From: Xenorhabdus doucetiae
GTDB lineage: Bacteria; Pseudomonadota; Gammaproteobacteria; Enterobacterales; Enterobacteriaceae
Length of the DNA: 64,000 nt
Reading direction: 5' to 3'
Assembly: GCF_000968195.1 (NCBI RefSeq)
Contig: NZ_FO704550.1
Span: forward strand, 1,922,001 to 1,986,000
This document shows positions 53,982 through 63,244 of this stretch, in pieces. Every line of letters starts with the position of its first letter. The first letter of the stretch is position 1. The notes below the pieces were generated by a model, which saw nothing but the letters and a program-made list of their open reading frames with translations, was not told where the DNA came from and ran no database searches. Made by a program: the position numbers and the translations under genes.

Positions 53982-54734
53982 ATGTACAACGATAGACACG
54001 CAGAACGAGCCAAACGCATTCTGGACGATATTCTGGTTACTGCGCAGCAGGTTACCGCGACTCTGGCGGATAAGACCGCGCGTCTTTTATCGGGGCTGCC
54101 TTTGTATCACGCAGAAGGCGTCCGTTTGGCACAGGAGCAACGCGGCGCATTACAAAAACATATCCACGATGTACTGCGTAACAACGCTTGGTGTAATGGG
54201 GCGGGATTTGCCAGCTATGCGGTAACAAAGACGGTTGGGGAGGAGGGCGGTTACTGGACGCTGGAGTGGTGGCGACAGGAAGGGAATACCATTCAACATG
54301 CGCAGCTAGAACACAATCAGGAACAGCGCAGGCGCCTGGATTTCCGGTTGTTTGAGTGGTTCCGGCAGCCCGCCCACCGCCATCTTCCCGTCATTGACGG
54401 TCCTTATGTGGATTATGTCTGCAACGGCGCTTACACGATTACGATAGCCCACCCGGTACTTATTGATGAAAAGTTTGCTGGTGTTGCGGCAGTGGATATG
54501 CTGGTTTCGACACTGGATCGGTTACTTCTGCCAACCTTGGGCGCTATCGGTAAGCCTGCATTGATTATTAATCATGATGCGCGAGTCGTAACTTCGACCG
54601 TGCCGGGCGTACGTTCAGGTTCGTTATTGAAAAGCCAAGGCGTTAACCGGTTGGCCGATGGCGAAGTGCCTTCACTGCGTCTGGTGATCCTGCCGTCATC
54701 ACACACTGAATCACACAGGGCGTTTGGCTGTTGA
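53982..54734 (+). CDS. Soluble cache (PDC) domain protein
   Basis: About 250 residues with one PDC/dCache-like sensing fold. The characteristic segment VIDGPYVDYVCNGAYTITIA and the strand AGVAAVDMLVSTLDRLLLPT are seen around 140-195. Cache domains normally sit outside the cell between two membrane helices; here there is no signal peptide or membrane helix, so the protein appears cytoplasmic. ATG 53982 is preceded by AGGAGAGGGAGAG; an earlier in-frame ATG at 53946 overlaps the GntR stop. It could sense a substrate for the regulator. Function unassigned. Confidence 0.7.
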   Translation: MYNDRHAERAKRILDDILVTAQQVTATLADKTARLLSGLPLYHAEGVRLAQEQRGALQKHIHDVLRNNAWCNGAGFASYAVTKTVGEEGGYWTLEWWRQEGNTIQHAQLEHNQEQRRRLDFRLFEWFRQPAHRHLPVIDGPYVDYVCNGAYTITIAHPVLIDEKFAGVAAVDMLVSTLDRLLLPTLGAIGKPALIINHDARVVTSTVPGVRSGSLLKSQGVNRLADGEVPSLRLVILPSSHTESHRAFGC

Positions 54735-54771
54735 AGCCCACTTAATTCAGATTGCTCAGGAGTTTTTACTT

Positions 54772-56058
54772 ATGACTGAATCTATGTTAGCGAAAAGGCG
54801 CAGTGCAGCTATTGCAAAAGGCGTTGGGGTGACCACTCAAGTCTATGTTGAGCGTGCGGAAAATGCGGAAATCTGGGATGCTCAGGGGCAACGTTATATC
54901 GATTTTGCCGCCGGTATCGCCGTGGTGAATACCGGCCACTGTCATCCGCGCGTCATTGCCGCAGCCAGGGAGCAGTTGGAACAGTTTACCCATACCTGTC
55001 ATCAAGTCGTGCCTTATGAAAATTATGTCGCGCTGGCCGAACGGCTGAACCGTCTGGTGCCGGGCCATTTTGTGAAAAAAACCGTCTTTGTCACCACCGG
55101 GGCTGAGGCAGTCGAAAATGCCGTCAAAATCGCGCGTGCGGCTACCGGGCGTAGTGGTGTGGTGGCTTTCAGCGGCGCTTTTCATGGCCGTACTTTCCTT
55201 GGGATGTCATTAACCGGCAAAGTCGCGCCGTACAAAATGGGATTCGGCCCGCTGGTCAGCGATGTTTATCATGTCCCATTCCCGGTAGAACTGCACGGTA
55301 TCAGCGTGGAACAGACGTTGAACGCGCTGGAAAATCTCTTTAGAACCGATATTGAACCCACGCGCGTCGCGGCCATCATCATCGAACCGGTGCAGGGAGA
55401 AGGTGGTTTCTATCCTGCCCCTGCCGAGCTTCTTGAATCCCTGCGCGACATTGCCGATCGTTACGGCATTGTATTGATTGCCGATGAGATCCAGACCGGT
55501 TTCGCGCGCACGGGCAAACTGTTTGCCATGGAGCATCATCAGGTTGCGGCCGATCTGACCACGATGGCAAAAGGTCTGGCGGGAGGATTTCCGCTGGCGG
55601 CGGTAACGGGACGCGCAGAACTGATGGATGCGGTGGTGCCGGGGGGTCTGGGAGGTACTTATGGCGGGAATCCGGTGGCGATAGCGGCGAGTCATGCGGT
55701 GCTGGATGTGATCGAAGAAGAGAAGCTGGCGGCGCGTGCGACGCAGTTAGGCGAGCGGCTAACACAATATCTGCATGAACTGCGGCCGCGTGTTCCGCAG
55801 ATCGCCGATGTGCGTGGGTTTGGGCTGATGATTGCGGTGGAGTTTCACCGTGCGGGCAGTCAGGAACCCGATGCTGACTTTACCAACGCGGTGCGCCAGA
55901 AAGCGCTGGAGCGTGGCCTGATCCTGTTGACGTGCGGTGTGCATAGTAACGTGATCCGTTTCCTGCCACCGCTGACAATACAAGATGATGTTTTTGACGA
56001 AGCGCTCAACATTCTGAAATCGGTACTGCTTGATCTGAACGGTAAAGAGGGAAAGTAG
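54772..56058 (+). CDS. gabT: 4-aminobutyrate aminotransferase
   Basis: A 428-residue class-III PLP aminotransferase matching GabT/PuuE in length and motifs: TGAEAVENAVKIARAATGR near 106, GAFHGRT, IADEIQTGFARTG near 240, and the PLP lysine K267 in TMAKGLAGGFP. It transfers the amino group of GABA to 2-oxoglutarate, giving succinate semialdehyde. ATG 54772 follows AGGAG. No succinate semialdehyde dehydrogenase gene is obvious except possibly the aldehyde dehydrogenase at the head of the operon. Confidence 0.9.
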   Translation: MTESMLAKRRSAAIAKGVGVTTQVYVERAENAEIWDAQGQRYIDFAAGIAVVNTGHCHPRVIAAAREQLEQFTHTCHQVVPYENYVALAERLNRLVPGHFVKKTVFVTTGAEAVENAVKIARAATGRSGVVAFSGAFHGRTFLGMSLTGKVAPYKMGFGPLVSDVYHVPFPVELHGISVEQTLNALENLFRTDIEPTRVAAIIIEPVQGEGGFYPAPAELLESLRDIADRYGIVLIADEIQTGFARTGKLFAMEHHQVAADLTTMAKGLAGGFPLAAVTGRAELMDAVVPGGLGGTYGGNPVAIAASHAVLDVIEEEKLAARATQLGERLTQYLHELRPRVPQIADVRGFGLMIAVEFHRAGSQEPDADFTNAVRQKALERGLILLTCGVHSNVIRFLPPLTIQDDVFDEALNILKSVLLDLNGKEGK

Positions 56059-56170
56059 TGGCAGGAAGCTCCTTACTGGCAGGCGGTAAAACTTCCCGGA
56101 TCAGGAGTTAATTCCAAATAAGCGTGTCGGTAGGGAGGAAACTGCTGGATAACAATGGGAGGTGATAATA

Positions 56171-56569
56171 ATGTACTGGTATTTGAATGCATTAAAGAAT
56201 TATACTTGCTTTCGTGGGAGAGCCCCACGTAAAGAGTTCTGGTATTTCGTTCTGTTTCAGATTCTGGCTGTTCTTATCATTTCTTTCCTGGAAAGGCGGT
56301 TTGCTGTTGCCAATCCTGAAGTTTACATGGGGTGGTTCAGCGCTATCTATCTGCTACTCACATTTTTGCCAGCGCTGGCGGTAAATGCCCGCCGTCTGCA
56401 CGATATTAACTATAGCGCCTGGTGGCTACTGTTACATCTTATTCCGTTTGTCGGCACGGTTATCTTATTGATCCTCGCCGCCCTGAAAGGGCCGGCGGGC
56501 AGCAATAAATACGGTGCAGAAAACAGGATTTACTCACAAGGAAATACTTCGGACCAGGTTAACGGGTAA
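56171..56569 (+). CDS. DUF805 family inner-membrane protein
   Basis: A 132-residue protein with three or four membrane helices and the DUF805 signatures FRGRAPRKEFWYFVLF (~12-27) and NARRLHDINYSAWWLLL (~73-89). It is related to E. coli YhaH/YhaI; the role is unknown. The start is ATG 56171, preceded by GGGAGGTGA. The stop overlaps no neighbour, but the next gene starts only 26 bases further on. Confidence 0.85.
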   Translation: MYWYLNALKNYTCFRGRAPRKEFWYFVLFQILAVLIISFLERRFAVANPEVYMGWFSAIYLLLTFLPALAVNARRLHDINYSAWWLLLHLIPFVGTVILLILAALKGPAGSNKYGAENRIYSQGNTSDQVNG

Positions 56570-56594
56570 TTTCCGGCCATACAGGAGTGCTGAA

Positions 56595-58139
56595 ATGGCA
56601 ATAAACAGAAGAGATTTTATCTCTACGACTGCCGCAACCCTTGCAGGAGCTGGCGTACTTTCATCTCTACTTCCCACCACCTCGTTGCTCGCCCGAACCT
56701 TAACTGCGGTCGATGCTTCGGCTGTCAATATTGATCAACTCCGGCCGAGGATGTTGCAGGATGCACAGTACAGAACCAGTCGGTTGGGGTTGGACCCGCG
56801 CATCTGGAACTGGCATAGAGACATGGCTGCCATCGCCATGCCAGCCAACTATTATGAGGCCTCCCTGGCTGATTGGCCGGCTTTTGGCAGCTTTCTCAGA
56901 GAGCAACGTTGTGAGGTTGTCGTCGTTGGTGGTGGTTTGCTGGGGGCTTCCACTGCGCTGCATCTTGCAGAAGCAGGCGTGGATGTGATTCTGGTTGAAA
57001 AAGATCACATTGGTTCAGGAGCCTCTGGCCGTAATGGCGGGCAGATGACCCCCGGTATTGCTCGTTGGGCAGCCGAAACAATACTGGAAAAATTTTCACC
57101 CGATGAGGCCAAACGTTTATGGCGTTTTGCCTCGGTTGAAGCGATGGATCTGGTGGATGAACTCCGGGAGCGTTACGGTTTTGAATGTGACCGCAAATAT
57201 GGTCATATTACCGCAGCGATACATCCGGGTCATATGGGGCCATTGGTAGCGAATGCTGATGCGCGGCGCCGTCTGGGAGATACAGCGGTGAAGGTTATCG
57301 GGCCATACGAATTGCAGGAAGAGTATGTGCGTTCGGGGATCTATCATGGTGCTAATATCGATAACATTGGCGGACAGGTTCAGCCTTTGGCGCTGCTGCG
57401 AGGCCTGATTTATGGCTTTGCCAGACTGGGTGGGCGAGTCTATGACGGCACACAAGTGAAGGGCATCAGGCAGGATGCCGGTAGTGCGATCATAGAAACT
57501 GAGCAGGGAGTGATCAGGGCGAGTAAAGCCGTGGTACTGGGCGTGCATGGCGCGACCAAGAAATTTATCTCCGGCTCTTCCACGACCGTACCTTTTTTCA
57601 CTTATGTGGCAGTCACTCCGCCGTTGCCCGTGGATATCAACGCGCTGATCCCGTCAGGTCTGCCGGTCTACGATACACAGTTACAGATAGACTATTATCG
57701 TCCGGTGCGTGATAACCGTCTGCTGTTTGGTGGACAGGGCACCGGCAACTCTTGGTCACCGCGCGATGTGAACAACTATTTGCTGGATCGTATCAGAACC
57801 GTGTTCCCGCAACTGGAACAACCCGAATTGGAATATTCTTGGGGCGGGATCAGCGATTTGACCCTGAACGGTGCCACTGATGCCCGCAAAAGCGATGACA
57901 GTGTTCCTGTGTATATGGTGCATGGCTGGAGCGGTCATGGCGTGGCGCAGACGGTGCGCATTGGCAAGGCCATCAGTGACGATTTCACCGGACGCAATCA
58001 CGACTTTACTATGCTTACCCGTATTGAGCACTCAAGTATTCCGCTGGGTTCCTATCTCTCCCCGATGGCGATCCCATTAATTAAAGGCGCTTTGGGCGTG
58101 ATAAGCACGCTTAATCCGGCCGAGATGGTTTCGTTTTGA
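56595..58139 (+). CDS. Tat-exported FAD-dependent oxidoreductase, PuuB/DAO-like
   Basis: A 514-residue FAD oxidoreductase of the DAO family. The N-terminus carries a twin-arginine signal (MAINRRDFISTT followed by a hydrophobic AATLAGAGVLSSLL), so the protein is probably exported folded, with FAD bound. The dinucleotide-binding motif VVVGGGLLGASTA starts near residue 112, and SGASGRNGG is the typical second flavin motif. Homologues such as PuuB oxidise gamma-glutamylputrescine and other secondary amines. ATG 56595 follows AGGAG. In this operon it may oxidise an amine in the periplasm ahead of the dehydrogenase/GabT steps (inference). Confidence 0.85.
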   Translation: MAINRRDFISTTAATLAGAGVLSSLLPTTSLLARTLTAVDASAVNIDQLRPRMLQDAQYRTSRLGLDPRIWNWHRDMAAIAMPANYYEASLADWPAFGSFLREQRCEVVVVGGGLLGASTALHLAEAGVDVILVEKDHIGSGASGRNGGQMTPGIARWAAETILEKFSPDEAKRLWRFASVEAMDLVDELRERYGFECDRKYGHITAAIHPGHMGPLVANADARRRLGDTAVKVIGPYELQEEYVRSGIYHGANIDNIGGQVQPLALLRGLIYGFARLGGRVYDGTQVKGIRQDAGSAIIETEQGVIRASKAVVLGVHGATKKFISGSSTTVPFFTYVAVTPPLPVDINALIPSGLPVYDTQLQIDYYRPVRDNRLLFGGQGTGNSWSPRDVNNYLLDRIRTVFPQLEQPELEYSWGGISDLTLNGATDARKSDDSVPVYMVHGWSGHGVAQTVRIGKAISDDFTGRNHDFTMLTRIEHSSIPLGSYLSPMAIPLIKGALGVISTLNPAEMVSF

Positions 58140-58459
58140 AATTGTTTTATTCTGAATTGTATTTTCTGTGATCAATATCGTGGTTCAAAGTGATTAAGTC
58201 AGGATACAGTCATTGCAATTTCGTTATTTAACATCGTTATTCAACCTAGAAAATAAGCAATATACGGTGAAATAAGCCCTTTCCCTACTAACCTCTGCGG
58301 ACAAGCCCAATACAATATAGGCCCCAAAAAGCATAGGCCCCAAAAAACCTCAAACAACATAACGCCTTGTTTGAGGTCATTCGTCGCTAAGTGCAGATGC
58401 CGCTGAACACGCTGTCTTGCGTATGATTGAAAACTTAACCGACACGTAAGGGGAAAAAT
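58140..58459. other. Intergenic region before dgoK
   Basis: About 320 bases without a gene. It holds a 14-base direct repeat (ATAGGCCCCAAAAA at 58317-58330 and 58333-58346) and the minus-strand hairpin at 58342-58376. The dgo promoter must lie here; no near-consensus site was found. Confidence 0.55.
58342..58376 (-). terminator. Orphan minus-strand intrinsic terminator
   Basis: CCTCAAACAA (58348-58357) pairs perfectly with 58367-58376 around a 9-base loop. On the minus strand the stem is followed by six T residues. It is a textbook rho-independent terminator, but all neighbouring genes are on the plus strand, so it has no evident gene to end. Confidence 0.6.
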
Positions 58460-59353
58460 ATGACACTCCGCTACATCGCTATAGACTGGGGTTCCACCAA
58501 TTTGCGTGCCTGGCTTTTCGACAATAATGCCTGTCTGGATAAACGTCAATCAGCAGCCGGTATTACCAAATTGAAGGGAATTTCACCGCTGGCGGTGTTA
58601 ACGGAAATCACAACAGGCTGGCGTGACTCTAACACGCCGGTCATCATGGCGGGCATGATAGGCAGTAATGCCGGCTGGAAAATTGCGCCTTATTTGCCGT
58701 GTCCTGTGGCTTTTACAGCGATTGGTCAACAATTGATGCCGGTTACCGAACAGGTGTGGATTGTCCCCGGCCTGAGTATTGAACGCGAAGACAATATTAA
58801 TGTCATGAGAGGTGAAGAAACTCAGCTTCTCGGTGCCTGCCACTTTGCTCCCTCCTCTTTGTATGTGATGCCGGGTACGCATTGCAAATGGGTGACGGCA
58901 GACCGCTCAAACATTTTGGATTTTCGTACCGTTATGACGGGGGAACTGCATCATGTTTTATTGCAGCACTCTCTGGTCGGGGCTGGGTTACCGGAACAGC
59001 AAACCAATACGGATATTTTTAACGCAGGGTTACTACGTGGTATTGAAAACCCGGCATTGTTACCACAACTTTTTGAAGTCCGGGCTGCTCATGTCTTAAA
59101 AGCCTTGCCTGCCGAGTTTATCAGTGAATTTTTGTCTGGATTATTGATTGGTCATGAAGTTGCCACCATGACGAAACAGGTCGCCCGCGACACAAAAGCA
59201 TCTACTCATCCTATGACTATCGTAGGCAATCCTGCGTTGGCAGCGCGTTATCAGGCAGCCTTTAATCATCTCCAATTATCGACTCAGCAAGTTGAAGGTG
59301 ATACTGCCTTTCTTGCAGGTATAAGGAGTATTGCCCATGCACTGGCAAACTAA
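58460..59353 (+). CDS. dgoK: 2-dehydro-3-deoxygalactonokinase
   Basis: A 297-residue sugar-acid kinase of the DgoK family. The N-terminal phosphate-binding motif AIDWGSTNLRAWLFD (~7-21) and the MPGTHCKWV segment (~138) are diagnostic. It phosphorylates 2-keto-3-deoxy-D-galactonate at position 6. It is the first gene of a complete D-galactonate operon, has an AAGGGG ribosome site, and overlaps dgoA. Confidence 0.93.
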   Translation: MTLRYIAIDWGSTNLRAWLFDNNACLDKRQSAAGITKLKGISPLAVLTEITTGWRDSNTPVIMAGMIGSNAGWKIAPYLPCPVAFTAIGQQLMPVTEQVWIVPGLSIEREDNINVMRGEETQLLGACHFAPSSLYVMPGTHCKWVTADRSNILDFRTVMTGELHHVLLQHSLVGAGLPEQQTNTDIFNAGLLRGIENPALLPQLFEVRAAHVLKALPAEFISEFLSGLLIGHEVATMTKQVARDTKASTHPMTIVGNPALAARYQAAFNHLQLSTQQVEGDTAFLAGIRSIAHALAN

Positions 59354-59954
59354 TCTTCCCCTTATTGCTATCTTGCGGGGGATCACGCCATCAGAGATCA
59401 CTCTTCATATTGAGGCCTTGCTTGAAGCGGGATTTGATACTATCGAAATTCCCCTGAATTCGCCTGATTGGGAAAACAGTATTCCCGCGATGGTTAAAAC
59501 GTATGGTGATAGCGCACTGATTGGAGCCGGCACGGTGCTGACACCAAAGCAGGTTGAACAACTTGCCCTGATGGGATGCAAACTGATCGTAACGCCCAAT
59601 ACCCACCCTGCCGTGATCCGCCGGGCTGTGGGTTACGGTATGACCGTTTGTGCGGGTTGTGCGACGGCCACAGAAGCTTTTGCGGCACTCGATGCAGGGG
59701 CGCAATCATTAAAAATCTTTCCCTCCGTCGCATTTGGCCCGGCTTATATCAAAGCCCTCAAAGCCGTCTTGCCCGCTGATATCCCCGTCTTTGCGGTGGG
59801 CGGTGTGACGCCCGAAAATTTGCCGGTTTGGTTAACCGCAGGTTGTTTAGGCGCGGGGTTGGGCAGTGATTTGTATCGCGCGGGGCAACCTGTCAGCCGT
59901 ACCAGAGAAAAAGCCGCTGCATTTGTTAAGGCGTACAGGGAGGCAATGCAATGA
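59337..59954 (+). CDS. dgoA: 2-dehydro-3-deoxy-6-phosphogalactonate aldolase
   Basis: A 205-residue KDPG/KDPGal-type aldolase. Visible active-site elements are the early Arg in AILRGITP, the Glu in TIEIPLNSP and the Schiff-base Lys in SLKIFPS near 128. It splits 2-keto-3-deoxy-6-phosphogalactonate into pyruvate and glyceraldehyde 3-phosphate. ATG 59337 is preceded by AAGGAG and overlaps dgoK by 17 bases; a TTG two codons earlier is less likely. Overlaps dgoD by four bases. Confidence 0.93.
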   Translation: MHWQTNLPLIAILRGITPSEITLHIEALLEAGFDTIEIPLNSPDWENSIPAMVKTYGDSALIGAGTVLTPKQVEQLALMGCKLIVTPNTHPAVIRRAVGYGMTVCAGCATATEAFAALDAGAQSLKIFPSVAFGPAYIKALKAVLPADIPVFAVGGVTPENLPVWLTAGCLGAGLGSDLYRAGQPVSRTREKAAAFVKAYREAMQ

Positions 59955-61099
59955 AAATCACGAAACTCACGACCTATCGTTTGCCGCCGCGTTGGATGTT
60001 TTTGAAAATTGAAACCGATGAAGGAATTGTTGGCTGGGGGGAACCTGTCATTGAAGGGAAAGTCCGCACCGTTGAAACGGCCGTTCATGAGTTAGGGGAA
60101 GCTCTTATTGGTCAGGACCCAGCCAGAATTAATGACTTGTGGCAGGTGATGTATCGGGGAGGGTTCTATCGCGGCGGGCCGATCCTGATGAGCGCGATTG
60201 CCGGCATTGATCAGGCACTTTGGGATATCAAAGGTAAAGTTTTAAATGCGCCGGTCTGGCAATTACTGGGGGGCTTGGTGCGGGACAAAATCAAAGCCTA
60301 CAGTTGGGTGGGAGGCGATCGTCCGGCAGCTATTATTGCCGGGATAGAAAGTTTGCGCAAAATGGGTTTTGATACTTTCAAGCTCAACGGTTGCGAGGAG
60401 CTGAGTCTTATAGACAATGCCCGGAAAGTGGATACCGCGGTCAGTATAGTGGCCGAGATCCGGGAAACGTTTGGCCATCAGATTGAATTCGGGCTTGATT
60501 TTCATGGGCGCGTAAGTGCACCGATGGCTAAGGTGCTGATACATGAACTTGAGCCATACCGGCCTCTTTTTATTGAGGAGCCTGTTTTGGCAGAACAAGC
60601 AGAATATTATCCTCGCCTTGCTGCTCAAACGCATATTCCTATTGCAGCGGGAGAACGGATGTTTTCCCGCTTTGAGTTTAAGCGTGTTCTGGAGACGGGA
60701 GGCGTGTCTATTCTGCAACCGGATCTCTCCCACGCCGGGGGTATTACTGAGTGCTACAAGATAGCATCAATGGCCGAAGCCTATGATGTCGGGCTGGCAC
60801 CGCACTGTCCGCTTGGGCCGATTGCACTGGCGGCTTGCCTGCATATCGATTTTGTTTCCCGCAATGCGATTTTCCAGGAACAGAGTATGGGGATCCATTA
60901 TAACCAAGGTGCAGAGCTCCTGGATTTTGTCAAAAATAAAAATGACTTCGATATGACGGGTGGCAACTTTTCTCCTCTGACAAAACCGGGATTAGGGGTT
61001 GAAATTGATGAAGAACACGTCATTCTCCGCAGCCAAAATGTTGCTGACTGGCGCAATCCGCTGTGGCGTCATGCAGATGGTTCTGTCGCCGAGTGGTAA
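59951..61099 (+). CDS. dgoD: D-galactonate dehydratase
   Basis: A 382-residue enolase-superfamily dehydratase. Metal and base motifs are present: GLDFHGRVS (~184), FIEEPV (~210), AAGERMFSR (~236) and LAPHCPLGP (~286), the last two carrying the Glu metal ligand and catalytic His. It converts D-galactonate to 2-keto-3-deoxygalactonate. The length is that of the E. coli enzyme. Its start overlaps the dgoA stop (ATGA), so translation is coupled. Confidence 0.95.
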   Translation: MKITKLTTYRLPPRWMFLKIETDEGIVGWGEPVIEGKVRTVETAVHELGEALIGQDPARINDLWQVMYRGGFYRGGPILMSAIAGIDQALWDIKGKVLNAPVWQLLGGLVRDKIKAYSWVGGDRPAAIIAGIESLRKMGFDTFKLNGCEELSLIDNARKVDTAVSIVAEIRETFGHQIEFGLDFHGRVSAPMAKVLIHELEPYRPLFIEEPVLAEQAEYYPRLAAQTHIPIAAGERMFSRFEFKRVLETGGVSILQPDLSHAGGITECYKIASMAEAYDVGLAPHCPLGPIALAACLHIDFVSRNAIFQEQSMGIHYNQGAELLDFVKNKNDFDMTGGNFSPLTKPGLGVEIDEEHVILRSQNVADWRNPLWRHADGSVAEW

Positions 61100-61127
61100 T
61101 CCACGGCACCCACTGGAGATTTCTGTT

Positions 61128-62405
61128 ATGAGGACAAAACCTACACGCCGTCGTTACTTGACCTTAGCGATGATCTTCGTGACCGTCGTTATCTGCTATA
61201 TCGATAGGGCAAACCTCGCCGTTGCATCCGCCCATATTCAGGAAGAATTTGCTATCAGTGAAGCCAAGATGGGATACATTTTCTCTGCTTTTGCCTGGTT
61301 ATACACCCTCTGTCAAATTCCCGGTGGTTGGTTTCTTGACCGTATGGGTTCCAGAGTGACTTATTTTATCGCCATCTTGGGTTGGTCAGTGGCAACCCTG
61401 TTGCAAGGGTTTGCAACCGGACTATTGTCACTGATTGGTTTGCGGGCAATAACAGGCATTTTTGAAACACCGACATTTCCGGCGAATAACCGGATTGTGA
61501 CCAGTTGGTTTCCTGAACAAGAGCGAGCCTCAGCGGTAGGCTTCTATACCTCCGGTCAGTTTGTGGGGCTGGCTTTCCTTACCCCGGCGCTCATTTGGAT
61601 TGAGGAAATATTAAGCTGGCACTGGGTATTTATTATCACTGGCGGTATCGGAATGATCTGGTCATTTATTTGGATTAAGGTGTATCAGCCTCCACTTAAA
61701 AGTAAAGGGATCAACCAGCCAGAGCTTGATTACATCCGTAATGGGGGTGGTTTGGTGGATGGTGATGCAGCGGTAGAGAAGAAAGATCGAATATCCCTGA
61801 CGAAAAAAGATTGGAAATTAATGTGTCATCGTAAATTACTGGGAGTTTATCTTGGTCAATTCTCAGTAGCATCAACATTGTGGTTTTTCTTAACTTGGTT
61901 CCCGAACTATCTGATGCAGGAAAAAGGGATCACCGCTCTTAAGGCCGGGTTTATGACCACGGTTCCTTTTCTGGCTGCGTTTGCCGGGGTGCTCTTATCA
62001 GGCTGGGTTGCGGATAAACTGGTTAAGCAAGGTTACTCTCTGGGAGTGGCGCGCAAGACACCGATTATTTGTGGTTTACTTATCTCCATCTGTATCGTGG
62101 GCGCAAATTATACGAATGAACCTATGTTGATTATGCTGTTAATGGCACTGGCATTTTTTGGTAATGGTTTTGCCTCTATTACTTGGTCACTTGTGTCTTC
62201 TTTGGCACCCGTGCATTTAATCGGGCTTACAGGTGGAATATTCAATTTCGTTGGTGGGTTAGGCGGGATCACCGTCCCGCTGGTTGTTGGCTATTTAGCA
62301 CAGGGTTACGGCTTCGCACCTGCATTGGTTTATATCTCGGTTGTCGCACTGATTGGGGCACTTTCCTACATTTTTCTGGTAGGCGAAGTAAAACGTGTTA
62401 GTTAA
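61128..62405 (+). CDS. dgoT: D-galactonate transporter (MFS, ACS family)
   Basis: A 425-residue MFS transporter of the anion:cation symporter family, with twelve predicted helices. Typical ACS motifs are present: CYIDRANLAVAS (~24-35) and GWFLDRMGSR between helices 2 and 3. It probably brings in D-galactonate with protons, given its place directly after dgoD. I chose ATG 61128 (GGAG upstream) rather than earlier in-frame ATGs inside dgoD. No dgoR regulator is present in the window. Confidence 0.9.
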   Translation: MRTKPTRRRYLTLAMIFVTVVICYIDRANLAVASAHIQEEFAISEAKMGYIFSAFAWLYTLCQIPGGWFLDRMGSRVTYFIAILGWSVATLLQGFATGLLSLIGLRAITGIFETPTFPANNRIVTSWFPEQERASAVGFYTSGQFVGLAFLTPALIWIEEILSWHWVFIITGGIGMIWSFIWIKVYQPPLKSKGINQPELDYIRNGGGLVDGDAAVEKKDRISLTKKDWKLMCHRKLLGVYLGQFSVASTLWFFLTWFPNYLMQEKGITALKAGFMTTVPFLAAFAGVLLSGWVADKLVKQGYSLGVARKTPIICGLLISICIVGANYTNEPMLIMLLMALAFFGNGFASITWSLVSSLAPVHLIGLTGGIFNFVGGLGGITVPLVVGYLAQGYGFAPALVYISVVALIGALSYIFLVGEVKRVS

Positions 62406-62479
62406 TGGCTTCTTATTATTTAGATAGCAAGGTATATTTGCTCTCACAGACTTTAACATGGGTTTCAGGATCTTTCGTC

Positions 62480-63244
62480 ATGCCATGGACATTTTCACAT
62501 CCAGCCGCTGTTTTTCCTTTGAAGGTGCTTCCGGGAGGGCGGTTATTGAATTTACCTGCGCTCATTACCGGCAGTTTATCCCCTGATTTCTTTTACTCTG
62601 TTGGGTTATATGATATTGCAACGATTGCGCATCACTTACCCGGGTGGTTTTATACTGCATTTCCTGTATGTCTATTGATATTTTTAATTGCACGTCTATT
62701 GTCATCACCTTTATCTGTCCTTACCCCAATATCCTTTGCTCGTTATAAAAAACAAAGCCATAAAGACGGAATTATTTTTGTGCTGTCGTTATTTATAGGC
62801 GCTGTAACCCATATTGTCTGGGATGCATTTACACACGATAAGGGGTTCTTTGTCGAGCAAATTCCTCTACTACAGTCCCGCGTTTTTCATTCCATTACTA
62901 ACGGACAGGGAATAGGTATATATAAAATGTTACAGCATTTTAGCTCATTGTCCGGACTCCTGTACCTCACGATAAAGTACTGGCAATATCAGAAAAAATT
63001 GGATCTTACTATTCAAAAAGAGAACAAAAGAAAACTTTATCATTTGACTGTTATTGGATTTATCTCAGCTCTTTTGACATGCCCTGTAGCCTTATTTTTA
63101 TCCTGGGAGGTATCAGGGATAAATATGAGCAGGTTTATTTTTAAGGAACTGACGCTATCTGTACCCGTTTTTTTTATTATTCTGATCGTTATTGCTCTAT
63201 GGATAAGATATTCTTCTTCGAAGACTCAACCTGTTCAATTTTAA
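62480..63244 (+). CDS. DUF4184 membrane protein
   Basis: A 254-residue protein with about six predicted membrane helices. The DUF4184 start MPWTFSHPAAVFPLK and the SPDFFY motif (~36) are clear, and a conserved HIVWDAFTHDKG follows near 113. The role of the family is unknown; the His/Asp pattern (H..D..TH) suggests a membrane metal-dependent hydrolase, but that is inference. I chose ATG 62480; an in-frame ATG at 62405 overlapping the dgoT stop would add 25 residues not seen in relatives. Its stop overlaps the convergent hydrolase gene by three bases. Confidence 0.8.
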   Translation: MPWTFSHPAAVFPLKVLPGGRLLNLPALITGSLSPDFFYSVGLYDIATIAHHLPGWFYTAFPVCLLIFLIARLLSSPLSVLTPISFARYKKQSHKDGIIFVLSLFIGAVTHIVWDAFTHDKGFFVEQIPLLQSRVFHSITNGQGIGIYKMLQHFSSLSGLLYLTIKYWQYQKKLDLTIQKENKRKLYHLTVIGFISALLTCPVALFLSWEVSGINMSRFIFKELTLSVPVFFIILIVIALWIRYSSSKTQPVQF

